Source: Candidatus Firestoneibacteriota bacterium (GTDB lineage Bacteria > JACRDZ01). From it: a DNA stretch of 10,407 nucleotides. The first letter of the stretch is position 1, and each line of letters starts with the position of its first letter. The position numbers and the translations under genes were made by a program. Below, in pieces: positions 1 through 6,544 of the stretch. The stretch lies in assembly GCA_016212735.1 (NCBI GenBank), contig JACRDZ010000199.1, forward strand, positions 1 to 10,407. Reading direction: 5' to 3'. The notes under the pieces were generated by a model. The model saw only the letters and a list, made by a program, of their open reading frames with translations, had not been told where the DNA came from and made no database searches.

Positions 1-1951
1 ACGAGAGGCTGCTTCTGAATATATTAATATCGCAGAAAAATATAAAGTTTCTGATTCTATTGAAAATGCTATTTCTATATTGCAGACTGCTAAAACTGAA
101 CTCCCTGAATATAAAGAAATAAATTATATACTTGGAGTATTATACAATGAGAACAAAGAACAGGAAAAAGCTCTTTTAGAAATTCAAGAAGTATTAAAAA
201 ATGAACCCGGGAACAAAAAATCATTTATTGAATTAATCAAAATTTTTCAAAGTCTTGGGCGGCAGAAAGATGAAATAATTAAATTATATGAAAATTTTTT
301 AATAACTAAACCTGAAGAAATAGATATCAGGAAAGAATTAATATCTCTTTATATATCAAACTCAAATTGGGATAAAGCAGAATATGCATTGCTTGAAATA
401 ATAAAAAATGAAGATCAAAATATCAATCTGCATAATCAATTGCTGGATGTTTTATTAAAACAAAATAAAGAAGATAGTATTAATAAGGAATATCAGATAC
501 TGGGAGAACTGTTTTATAAGAATGGGCAGATGGATAATGCCCTTGAATTGTTCGAAAAAATTCCATATAAGAATCTATCTGATATTTCATTCATCAAGCA
601 CTTAATTGAAATATATGAGACAAAAGGAGATAAAGATAAAGCATTGAACTGTTGTTTACATATGGCAGAAATAGAAGAAAATAATGGAAACAAAGAAGAA
701 GCAGTAAAGTATTTTCAGAAAGTTGTTAATAATGATCCTGAACGAATAGATATTTTTTATAAACTCGGATTGCTGTATCATGATTTAAAAAAGTATGAAG
801 AATCACTCGAAAATTTACAGCATGTTCTAGAAAAGAAAAACGATGATATAAATATTTTAGAACAGATGGGGGAAATATTTTTTGAATCCAAAAAATATGA
901 TAAATCCGAAGAAATTTATAAAAAACTATTAGAACTTTCTCCAGAAAATAATAAAATATATATACGTCTGGCAGAAATATATATTAAACAGAATAAATTA
1001 AATGAAGCAATTATTGAATTCCAGCAGATTTTAAAAAAAGACCCTGGTAATATAGAAGTAAGAAGCAGATTAAGTGAATTGGAGATCAAAGCTGGTAATG
1101 ATAAAAAAACAGGTATATATTCTAATGATTTAAAAACTGAAATTAAAGATAATAAAAATAATATTAACTTAGAAAAAGCAGATATTGTTTCTAAAGAAGA
1201 AAGGATCTCTCTTGCTACTCCGAATAAATCTGTAATAGACTATCTTAATGAAGCCAAACTTTTATTGTCTCATAAACAGATAGAAAGAGCAATCACCCTT
1301 TATAGAAAAGTTTTAGAATTGGATTTTGAAAATGAAGAAGTGCGCATTGTCTTAAGAGAAATTGCTCCAGATAGATACAATGAAATTCTTGAACAAGCAG
1401 CTAAAAAGCCTGAGGTAATAGAAGAACCTGAAGTTAAAATTGAAAGTCCGTCCTTTCTTGAAGATAAGGAGGGAATGGAGGAATCTCTTCAAGATATTAT
1501 AAAAGAATTTGAGAGCGGCGTTACAGAAGATGTTGAGGAAGAAGATTTTGAAAGTCATTATAATCTGGGTATAGCATATAAAGAAATGGGACTTCTGGAT
1601 GAAGCTATTGAAGAATTTAAAATAGCTGCAAATAAAGAAAAAAACGTAGTACAATGTTATGGACTTCTGGGTATTTGTTTTATGGAAAAAGGTTTATTCC
1701 CTCTTGCTGTGAAATATTTTAAACTTGGGCTGGAGCAGGAAGGATATGATGATGTATCATATAGATGGATAAAATATGATCTTGGATTAGCTTATAAAAA
1801 GAATGGTGAATTTGATGCCGCATTTGAAATCCTTCAAGAAGTTGCTAGAATGGATGAAGATTATAGAGAAGTTATAAGTGAAATTGAACAGATAAAAAAA
1901 ATGATACAGGAAAAAACAGGTAAAAATAAAAGTAAAATATCGTATATTTAA
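1..1951 (+). CDS. Large TPR-repeat protein, 5' end outside the window (partial)
   Basis: This is a tetratricopeptide repeat protein, probably a cytoplasmic or envelope-assembly scaffold. The frame is open from base 2 through the whole left edge (it begins R-E-A-A-S-E-Y-I). The first listed start, TTG at 80, has no Shine-Dalgarno sequence, so it is an internal Leu codon and the true start lies upstream. About 649 codons are visible. Many degenerate TPR helix pairs run through the first 340 residues counted from base 80, for example FYKLGLLYHDLKKYEESLENL. An acidic linker rich in E, P and K follows (about 1400-1545). The C-terminal TPR block carries HYNLGIAYKEMGLLDEAIEEF, then LLGICFMEKGLFPLAVKYF and YDLGLAYKKNGEFDAAFEIL. 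That C-terminal block resembles TPR proteins found near type IV pilus genes in deltaproteobacteria (from memory). The ExeA-like ATPase gene follows after 18 nt, which suggests one operon. The TPR call is firm; the function is inferred. Confidence 0.88.
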   Translation, partial: REAASEYINIAEKYKVSDSIENAISILQTAKTELPEYKEINYILGVLYNENKEQEKALLEIQEVLKNEPGNKKSFIELIKIFQSLGRQKDEIIKLYENFLITKPEEIDIRKELISLYISNSNWDKAEYALLEIIKNEDQNINLHNQLLDVLLKQNKEDSINKEYQILGELFYKNGQMDNALELFEKIPYKNLSDISFIKHLIEIYETKGDKDKALNCCLHMAEIEENNGNKEEAVKYFQKVVNNDPERIDIFYKLGLLYHDLKKYEESLENLQHVLEKKNDDINILEQMGEIFFESKKYDKSEEIYKKLLELSPENNKIYIRLAEIYIKQNKLNEAIIEFQQILKKDPGNIEVRSRLSELEIKAGNDKKTGIYSNDLKTEIKDNKNNINLEKADIVSKEERISLATPNKSVIDYLNEAKLLLSHKQIERAITLYRKVLELDFENEEVRIVLREIAPDRYNEILEQAAKKPEVIEEPEVKIESPSFLEDKEGMEESLQDIIKEFESGVTEDVEEEDFESHYNLGIAYKEMGLLDEAIEEFKIAANKEKNVVQCYGLLGICFMEKGLFPLAVKYFKLGLEQEGYDDVSYRWIKYDLGLAYKKNGEFDAAFEILQEVARMDEDYREVISEIEQIKKMIQEKTGKNKSKISYI

Positions 1952-1969
1952 TTTTTGGAGTAAATTGTA

Positions 1970-2836
1970 ATGACTTATGAAGAATTTTATAATTTAAATG
2001 AACAACCTTTTTCCAATACTCCTGAAAGTAAGTTTTATTATGATACTAATCAGCATGCTGAAGCTATGACCAGACTATTTTATGCAATAGATACTATGAA
2101 AGGCCTGGCAGTGCTGCTTGGAGATATTGGCACAGGGAAAACTACTCTTGCGCGTAAAATGCTGGATAAACTCCAAACCGGTAATTATGAAGTAGCTCTG
2201 CTTGTAATTGTACATAAAGCAATTACTGCAGGATGGCTTTTACGCAGAATAGCACAGCAGTTAGGTGTTCATGATCCGTCAGATGATAAAGTACAGCTTT
2301 TAAGCCAATTATATAATCAGTTATTAAAAATAGATGAGGAAGGTAAAAAAGCAGTAGTTTTGATTGATGAAGCAAATATGCTTGAGAACAGAGAAATCAT
2401 GGAAGAGTTCAGAGGACTTTTGAATCTGGAATTACCCGGGAAAAAGTTAATTACATTAATATTAATCGGACTGCCGGAACTTGATGATCATTTGAAATTA
2501 GATGAACCCTTGAGACAGAGAGTAGCTGTAAGATTTACGTTGCGTTCTCTTAGTTTTTCTAATGTAAAAGAATATGTAAAACATAGATTAAAAGTTGCAG
2601 GATTAAAAGAGACAAAAAGTATTTTTACCGAAGAAGCACTTTTAGAAATATTTAAATATTCCAATGGTATTCCGCGGCTTATAAATACAATATGTGATAA
2701 TGCACTTTTTGAAGGATATCTTATTAAAAATCAATTAATAGATAAGGATTTGATAAAAACTGTAGCTATGGATTTAGATCTAAAGGAACCTGTTGCAGAT
2801 AGTAAAGATAAAAAAAATGAATGTAATATTGCTTAG
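1970..2836 (+). CDS. ExeA/GspA-type AAA+ ATPase, short form
   Basis: The 288-residue protein has every hallmark of the ExeA/GspA (AAA_22-like) ATPase family. The N-terminus YEEFYNLNEQPFSNTPE is the family's FxLxxxPF opening. Walker A GDIGTGKT is at residues 51-58, Walker B VVLIDEA at 129-135, a sensor-1-like LILIGLPEL at 163-171, an arginine-finger-like PLRQRV at 180-185 and a sensor-2-like NGIPRLIN at 232-239. In Aeromonas, ExeA works with ExeB to insert the type II secretion secretin through peptidoglycan, using a membrane segment and a C-terminal peptidoglycan-binding domain. Both are absent here, so this protein is probably soluble, with an unknown partner. The start is supported by GGAG at 1957-1960, 9 nt before ATG. 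The 18-nt gap after the TPR gene suggests co-transcription. Family confidence is high; a pilus or secretion role is inferred. Confidence 0.92.
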   Translation: MTYEEFYNLNEQPFSNTPESKFYYDTNQHAEAMTRLFYAIDTMKGLAVLLGDIGTGKTTLARKMLDKLQTGNYEVALLVIVHKAITAGWLLRRIAQQLGVHDPSDDKVQLLSQLYNQLLKIDEEGKKAVVLIDEANMLENREIMEEFRGLLNLELPGKKLITLILIGLPELDDHLKLDEPLRQRVAVRFTLRSLSFSNVKEYVKHRLKVAGLKETKSIFTEEALLEIFKYSNGIPRLINTICDNALFEGYLIKNQLIDKDLIKTVAMDLDLKEPVADSKDKKNECNIA

Positions 2837-2839
2837 TTT

Positions 2840-2914
2840 GCGGGTGTAGTTCAGAGGTAGAACGCAAGCTTCCCAAGCTTGATGTCGAGGGTTCGATCCC
2901 CTTCACCCGCTCCA
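2840..2914 (+). tRNA. tRNA-Gly, anticodon CCC
   Basis: A full cloverleaf can be folded by hand. The acceptor stem GCGGGTG (2840-2846) pairs perfectly with CACCCGC (2904-2910). The D stem is GTTC/GAAC (2849-2852 with 2860-2863). The anticodon stem CAAGC/GCTTG (2865-2869 with 2877-2881) encloses loop TTCCCAA, with CCC at 2872-2874. The variable loop is 5 nt (2882-2886). The T stem GAGGG/CCCTT has one G-U pair around loop TTCGATC (2892-2898). The discriminator is U (2911), as usual for bacterial tRNA-Gly, and CCA is encoded at 2912-2914. It reads GGG codons. It begins only 3 nt after the ATPase stop codon, with no clear promoter in between, so it may be released from a transcript shared with the upstream gene. 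Confidence 0.97.
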
Positions 2915-2963
2915 AAAAGTTAATGAGTTGGTGGGGTTAACATATTTATAGGGATTTATTGAT

Positions 2964-3620
2964 ATGATAGATTTTCATACACATACATTATTTAGTGATG
3001 GAGAACTTTTACCTTCTGAATTAGTTCAGAGAGCAAAAATAATAGGATATGAAACCATTGGTATTACAGATCATGTTGATGAATCAAATTTAGAGCAGGT
3101 AATAAAAGGGATTATTAAAGTTACAGAAGAAATAAATAAATTAGGTGAAATTTTTGTTATACCTGGGATAGAAATTACACATGTTCCCCCTCCGCATATT
3201 CCTTGTTTGGTAGAAAAAGCCAGAAAAGAAGGAGCTAAATTAATAATAGTACATGGACAAACAATATCGGAGCCTGTTGCAAATGGGACTAATCTGGCAG
3301 CTCTTAAATCAGATATTGATATACTTGCGCATCCGGGAATAATAAATTCTCAAGAAGTCGAGCTTGCAAAAAAAAATAACATCTATCTTGAAATAACTTC
3401 ACGACGAGGGCATGCATATACGAATGGTCATGTATTAAGGTTAGCTTTAGAAGCAGGCGCAAAACTGATAATAAATAGTGATTCTCATGCACCTTTTGAT
3501 TTATTAACTGAAGAATGGGTAGAAAAAATAGCTTTAGGTGCAGGAATGACAAAAGAACAATTTTTGTCCACAAAACATAATGCATTGGAATTATCTGAAA
3601 AGATAAAAAAAAGATATTAG
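2964..3620 (+). CDS. PHP-domain metal-dependent phosphoesterase (histidinol-phosphatase-like)
   Basis: This is a 218-residue PHP (polymerase and histidinol phosphatase) superfamily protein, a TIM-barrel-like hydrolase using a multinuclear metal centre. Motifs in order: DFHTHTLFSDG (H5, H7, D12), ITDH (D36, H37), PGIEITH (E70, H73), VHG (H97), LAHPG (H123), EITSRRGH (E143, H150) and NSDSHAP (D173, H175). All expected metal-ligand positions appear intact, so it is probably an active phosphatase or phosphodiesterase. The substrate cannot be told: no other his genes are present, so histidinol phosphate is unproven. It covers essentially only the catalytic domain. The start has a modest GGGA at 2951-2954, 9 nt before ATG. 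The stop TAG overlaps the ribosome binding site of the next gene, so the two are translationally close. The family is certain; the specific reaction is unknown. Confidence 0.9.
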   Translation: MIDFHTHTLFSDGELLPSELVQRAKIIGYETIGITDHVDESNLEQVIKGIIKVTEEINKLGEIFVIPGIEITHVPPPHIPCLVEKARKEGAKLIIVHGQTISEPVANGTNLAALKSDIDILAHPGIINSQEVELAKKNNIYLEITSRRGHAYTNGHVLRLALEAGAKLIINSDSHAPFDLLTEEWVEKIALGAGMTKEQFLSTKHNALELSEKIKKRY

Positions 3621-3628
3621 GAGGTTTT

Positions 3629-4273
3629 ATGTCACTTAAGAAATTAAAAGATAAAACAAAACCAAAAGATAGTTTTTTTGAAAAAATTGTAATTAAAAAT
3701 TTGAAAATATGGATTATTGGAGGAGGGATAATATTTTTTCTTATTATAATTATTTCTGGATATTTTTCTTATAATGAGCATAAGGAAAAAGATGATCTGG
3801 CTTTTTTTGACAAAATATCAATATCATATCATGGAGTTCTAGCTAAAAATGATGAAAAGGGGATAAAAGATATTGCAATTAATTGTAAAAAATTGTTAGA
3901 AAATACAAATAATAAATTTGTTAAAACATTAGCATATTTATATATGGGTAATATATTTCAAGATTTAAAGGAATATCATGGAGCAGTAAACTACTATGAG
4001 AATTTTATTGGTAATAGCAATGATGCAGCATTAATTATTCTGGTAAGATTGAATAACGGTATTGCTTATGAAGAAATAGGTATGTTAGATAAAGCTATCG
4101 AAAATTATGATAAAGCTTTACAGATTTCAAATCCTAACTATTTAGAGAAAGAAATTAATTTAGCTAAAGCCAGATGTTTTGAAAAAAAAGGAAGAATAGA
4201 AGAAGCAAAAACTATTTATAATAATTTACAGGATTCTGAAGAAGCTATTTATCGTTTAACAAATTTACCATAA
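3629..4273 (+). CDS. Membrane-anchored TPR protein (YfgM/CpoB-like layout)
   Basis: The 214-residue protein has a basic N-terminal tail (about residues 1-25, Lys-rich), one transmembrane helix (about 26-46, IWIIGGGIIFFLIIIISGYF) and an extracytoplasmic TPR region. Recognisable TPR units lie near residues 99-129 (AYLYMGNIFQDLKEYHGAVNYY), 134-167 (NNGIAYEEIGMLDKAIENYD) and 171-202 (AKARCFEKKGRIEEAKTIY). One N-terminal TM followed by TPRs is the layout of YfgM, the SecYEG-associated periplasmic chaperone partner, and of related coordinator proteins. The similarity is in layout rather than diagnostic residues. The positive tail predicts a cytoplasmic N-terminus with the TPRs outside the inner membrane. 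The ribosome binding site AGGAGG (3619-3624) overlaps the preceding TAG stop, so coupling to the PHP gene is likely. Function is inferred as protein-protein scaffolding. Confidence 0.85.
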   Translation: MSLKKLKDKTKPKDSFFEKIVIKNLKIWIIGGGIIFFLIIIISGYFSYNEHKEKDDLAFFDKISISYHGVLAKNDEKGIKDIAINCKKLLENTNNKFVKTLAYLYMGNIFQDLKEYHGAVNYYENFIGNSNDAALIILVRLNNGIAYEEIGMLDKAIENYDKALQISNPNYLEKEINLAKARCFEKKGRIEEAKTIYNNLQDSEEAIYRLTNLP

Positions 4274-4328
4274 AAAAAACTAAAAGGGCGGAAGACAGAT
4301 AAAAATATAAGTGTCTGACAGTCTGTGG

Positions 4329-4356
4329 TTGATTTTTTGTTATCTGATTTTAATAT
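4329..4356 (+). promoter_or_regulatory. Weak sigma-70 promoter candidate before the secreted protein
   Basis: TTGATT (4329-4334) and TAATAT (4351-4356) are separated by 16 nt; each matches four of six consensus bases. They lie in the 102-nt gap between the TPR gene and the ATG at 4376. GTCTG occurs twice just upstream (4313-4317 and 4321-4325). Such matches are common in AT-rich DNA, so this is a suggestion only. Confidence 0.22.
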
Positions 4357-4375
4357 CTGTTTTTGGATTGAAATA

Positions 4376-5317
4376 ATGATAAAACTTAATTATTTAATAA
4401 AATTATTATTACTTATATTTATATTTAATATCTTAGGAAGAAATATATGCGCTGTTTCTGAACAGAATATAATTTCTTATTCTTTCCTAATTAGTAAAGA
4501 ATTAATAAATCAAATTGCATCTGACCGTTTTGGTGACCAAAGTGCAGATTTTATTAATGAGATTACAAAAAAAAATATTAATATATCCAAATTACGAATT
4601 AATCATGAAGGGAGCAGTATTTCATTTATTATAAGTTTTAATAGCTTTAATATAGACAGAGGCGATAAGTATATGATTGATAAAGCTCTTACTTTGCCGA
4701 TTACAGAGCAAATAACTTTTGATAAATATTTTATGTACAGTATGGTGTCAAAAGATTATAAACCTAACCTGGAAGATGCAAAAAAAATTATAGATAAAGA
4801 TGGACGGAAAATAATGCTTGGGAAGTTAGGAGATGATTACGAAATAGTGTTTAAGATGAAATTTAGAGTTAATGTTGATGCTATTTTAAAAAATGATCAG
4901 AACCAAACATGGATAATAGAAACTCCATGGGAAGAAAATGATATGGATCTTTATAAAAATAATTCAGTTTCTAAAGAGGCTTTTTCTGGCAAATCACAGG
5001 ATGAAATATTAAGTTATAAAGCAAAAGCATATGTTGAAGCACAAAAAAAAAGAGAAGAAGAAGATAGTCGACGTGAGGAAGAGCTTAAAGCTCAATATGA
5101 AAAAGAGCTAATGGAAAAAGCTAGAATAGCTAAAGAAATGAAACATAGGGAAGAAGCTTTGAAAAAACTGGAAGAAGAGAAGGAAAAAAAGGAAGAAGAA
5201 AAACAAAAATCTAAAGAAGAACAGAAAAGAAAAGATGAAGAGGAAAAACAAAAAGTGCAAGAAGAAGCTGCCAGGAAAAAAGCTCAATTGCTTGTAGAAG
5301 CTAAAAAAAGAGAATAA
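4376..5317 (+). CDS. Secreted coiled-coil protein, N-terminal part, ended by an in-frame TAA
   Basis: This is the N-terminal 313 residues of what looks like a 708-codon gene. The ATG at 4376 is preferred over the in-frame GTG at 4325 because it opens directly into a signal peptide (MIKLNYLIKLLLLIFIFNIL, possible cleavage after A26). The GTG start would add 17 residues ahead of it. Ribosome binding sites are weak for both. Residues about 30-210 form a compact, mixed-composition domain that I do not recognise. From about residue 222 the sequence becomes nearly pure E/K/R/Q/A (for example EEKEKKEEEKQKSKEEQKRK), typical of a coiled coil or single alpha-helix. This helix is cut by TAA at 5315-5317 and continues in the same frame directly after it. 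The mature protein should be outside the cytoplasmic membrane. As it stands the product lacks the C-terminal domain encoded downstream. Function unknown. Confidence 0.72.
   Translation: MIKLNYLIKLLLLIFIFNILGRNICAVSEQNIISYSFLISKELINQIASDRFGDQSADFINEITKKNINISKLRINHEGSSISFIISFNSFNIDRGDKYMIDKALTLPITEQITFDKYFMYSMVSKDYKPNLEDAKKIIDKDGRKIMLGKLGDDYEIVFKMKFRVNVDAILKNDQNQTWIIETPWEENDMDLYKNNSVSKEAFSGKSQDEILSYKAKAYVEAQKKREEEDSRREEELKAQYEKELMEKARIAKEMKHREEALKKLEEEKEKKEEEKQKSKEEQKRKDEEEKQKVQEEAARKKAQLLVEAKKRE
5315..5317 (+). other. In-frame TAA splitting one long gene
   Basis: The reading frame from 4376 and the frame of the 5366-6502 region are identical. After the TAA, 16 sense codons (E-K-R-E-K-E-R-K-K-Q-E-E-E-N-K-L) continue the same charged helix up to the ATG at 5366. 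A single substitution from GAA, AAA or CAA would create this stop. No frameshift or other stop is seen in the remaining 395 codons. Confidence 0.85.
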
Positions 5318-5365
5318 GAGAAAAGGGAAAAGGAAAGAAAGAAACAGGAAGAAGAAAATAAATTA

Positions 5366-6502
5366 ATGGAAAAACAAGCAGAGGAACGTGCTCGCATTGT
5401 TATGGAAGCATTAAAACAAAGGGAAAAAAGATATAAATTGGAGGAAGAAGTAAAGATACTTGAAGAACAGGCAAGTATTGAATATGAAAAAAAGAAAAAA
5501 GAAGAGGAAAGGAAAAAGAAAGAAGAATTGAAAAGAAGAGATGAAGAGCGAAAGTACGAAGAAGAGCGGATTAAAAAGATGCAAGATGAAGAAAGAAGAC
5601 TTAAAGAACACGCAGAGCGCAAAAAACTTGAAGAAAAAAAAATAGCTGACGAACTTGCAATGAAAAAAGAAGAAGAAAAAAAATTGACATTACAGGCAAG
5701 GGTACCTGGTGCAATTGTTTCTCAAGAAATAATATCTAAAAGAAGTTTTCGTGAACCTGAAATTGATGGTAATCCGGAACCTTCTATATGGCAGAATATT
5801 CAACCATATCTTATTGTAACAAAAAACAAATCAGAAAGAGAAAAATTAATAATTATTAAATCTATATATGCAAATGATTATATTTTTTTCTATCTACAGT
5901 GGGAAGATAATACAGAAAATGTTACTCATAAAACATGGATATGGAATAAAGATAAAAAGCAATATGAAATAGGCGGTGACCATGAAGATAAGGTTGCATT
6001 GATGTTTGGTTTAGGGAATTCGTTTGATGCATGTATGTTACGAGGTATAATCTATGAAGCAGATGTCTGGGAATGGGGAGCTGCTAGAACTAACCCGGCA
6101 GGATTTGCCGATGATCAGAAAATTATTGTTTCATCAGAAAGAATACGAAGAGCAAATTCTTATAGAGCTAAAAATGGAAGGAATATATGGATTAAATTTA
6201 TTTTTGACCAGGGTGAACCATGTTATAGAGAAGATGTTGTTGTTGATTATAAATGGGATAAAGTCCCAAGATATTCTTCATGCTTCCCAACGGAAAGTCG
6301 TGCGGATATTAAAGCTAAAGGAATCTGGAAAGAAGGTATCTGGCAGGTAGAATTTAAAAGAAAATTAAATACTAAAGATAAAGACAATGATATAGTTTTT
6401 AATACAAGAAAAGAATATTTATTTGGAGTAGCTATTTTTGATCATGATAAACAAATTAATCATTATACATCTGATAATTTAATACTAAAGTTTGTACAAT
6501 AA
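5366..6502 (+). CDS. Coiled coil plus EB_dh-like (ethylbenzene dehydrogenase-type haem-binding) domain, C-terminal part of the split gene
   Basis: These 378 residues start with about 108 residues of E/K/R-rich helix, continuing the upstream reading frame, followed by a globular domain (about 113-378). That domain resembles the EB_dh family (ethylbenzene dehydrogenase gamma subunit / cytochrome c-552-like haem-binding fold). It has an opening EIDGNPEPSIWQNIQPYLI, FFYLQWED (175-182), DKVALMFG (208-215), the strong signature ADVWEWGAARTNPAGFADD (232-250), WQVEFKRKLNT (326-336) and a closing FGVAIFDHDKQINHYTSD. Met213 sits where EbdC-type proteins carry a haem-ligand Met (inferred). The CxxCH found in some relatives is absent; only C223 is nearby. 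The AGGAAG about 18 nt upstream of ATG lies in a generally purine-rich tract, so it is poor evidence for a genuine restart. Without the upstream signal peptide this piece would stay in the cytoplasm. It is best read as the second half of one interrupted gene. Confidence 0.75.
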   Translation: MEKQAEERARIVMEALKQREKRYKLEEEVKILEEQASIEYEKKKKEEERKKKEELKRRDEERKYEEERIKKMQDEERRLKEHAERKKLEEKKIADELAMKKEEEKKLTLQARVPGAIVSQEIISKRSFREPEIDGNPEPSIWQNIQPYLIVTKNKSEREKLIIIKSIYANDYIFFYLQWEDNTENVTHKTWIWNKDKKQYEIGGDHEDKVALMFGLGNSFDACMLRGIIYEADVWEWGAARTNPAGFADDQKIIVSSERIRRANSYRAKNGRNIWIKFIFDQGEPCYREDVVVDYKWDKVPRYSSCFPTESRADIKAKGIWKEGIWQVEFKRKLNTKDKDNDIVFNTRKEYLFGVAIFDHDKQINHYTSDNLILKFVQ

Positions 6503-6519
6503 TGCTATAATACAGCATT
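6501..6519 (+). promoter_or_regulatory. Extended -10 promoter candidate inside a perfect dyad
   Basis: TGCTATAAT (6503-6511) is a perfect extended -10 element (TGnTATAAT). It lies inside an inverted repeat AATGCT (6501-6506) / AGCATT (6514-6519) with a 7-nt centre, overlapping the TAA stop of the previous gene (6500-6502). No good -35 hexamer is visible at the normal spacing, as extended -10 promoters allow. A transcript starting near 6518 would have a leader of about 27 nt before the ATG at 6545. The dyad could be an operator; it has no T-run, so it is not a standard terminator. Confidence 0.5.
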
Positions 6520-6544
6520 CAATATACAAGAATAGGAGATTAAT

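Noticed and set aside
80..82. TTG as the start of the first TPR gene
   Set aside because: No Shine-Dalgarno sequence precedes it and the frame is open to the left edge with sensible helical sequence, so it is an internal Leu codon.
2840..2914. tRNA-Gly as an integration site of a mobile element
   Set aside because: No integrase, no direct repeat of the tRNA 3' end and no foreign-looking genes nearby.
2919..2941. GTTAA/TTAAC inverted repeat after the tRNA as terminator
   Set aside because: Only 5 AT-rich base pairs with a 13-nt loop and no T-run.
4325..4327. GTG at 4325 as start of the secreted protein
   Set aside because: It would add 17 residues before a textbook signal peptide that begins at the ATG 4376.
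5315..5317. Stop read as selenocysteine or pyrrolysine
   Set aside because: Those use TGA and TAG, not TAA. The surrounding charged helix offers no catalytic context either.
5284..5622. Minus-strand open frames of Ser/Phe-rich sequence opposite the charged helix
   Set aside because: They are the reverse complement of GAA/AAG-rich codons, giving TTC/CTT runs without stops. No ribosome binding site or family resemblance, and the plus strand reads a coherent protein.
6054..6350. 98-residue plus-strand frame inside the EB_dh-like region
   Set aside because: It lies in another frame of a clearly coding domain with the ADVWEWGAARTNP signature, and has no recognisable motif.
6501..6519. Inverted repeat as an intrinsic terminator
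   Set aside because: The stem is AT-rich and no T-run follows; overlap with TGCTATAAT fits a promoter better.
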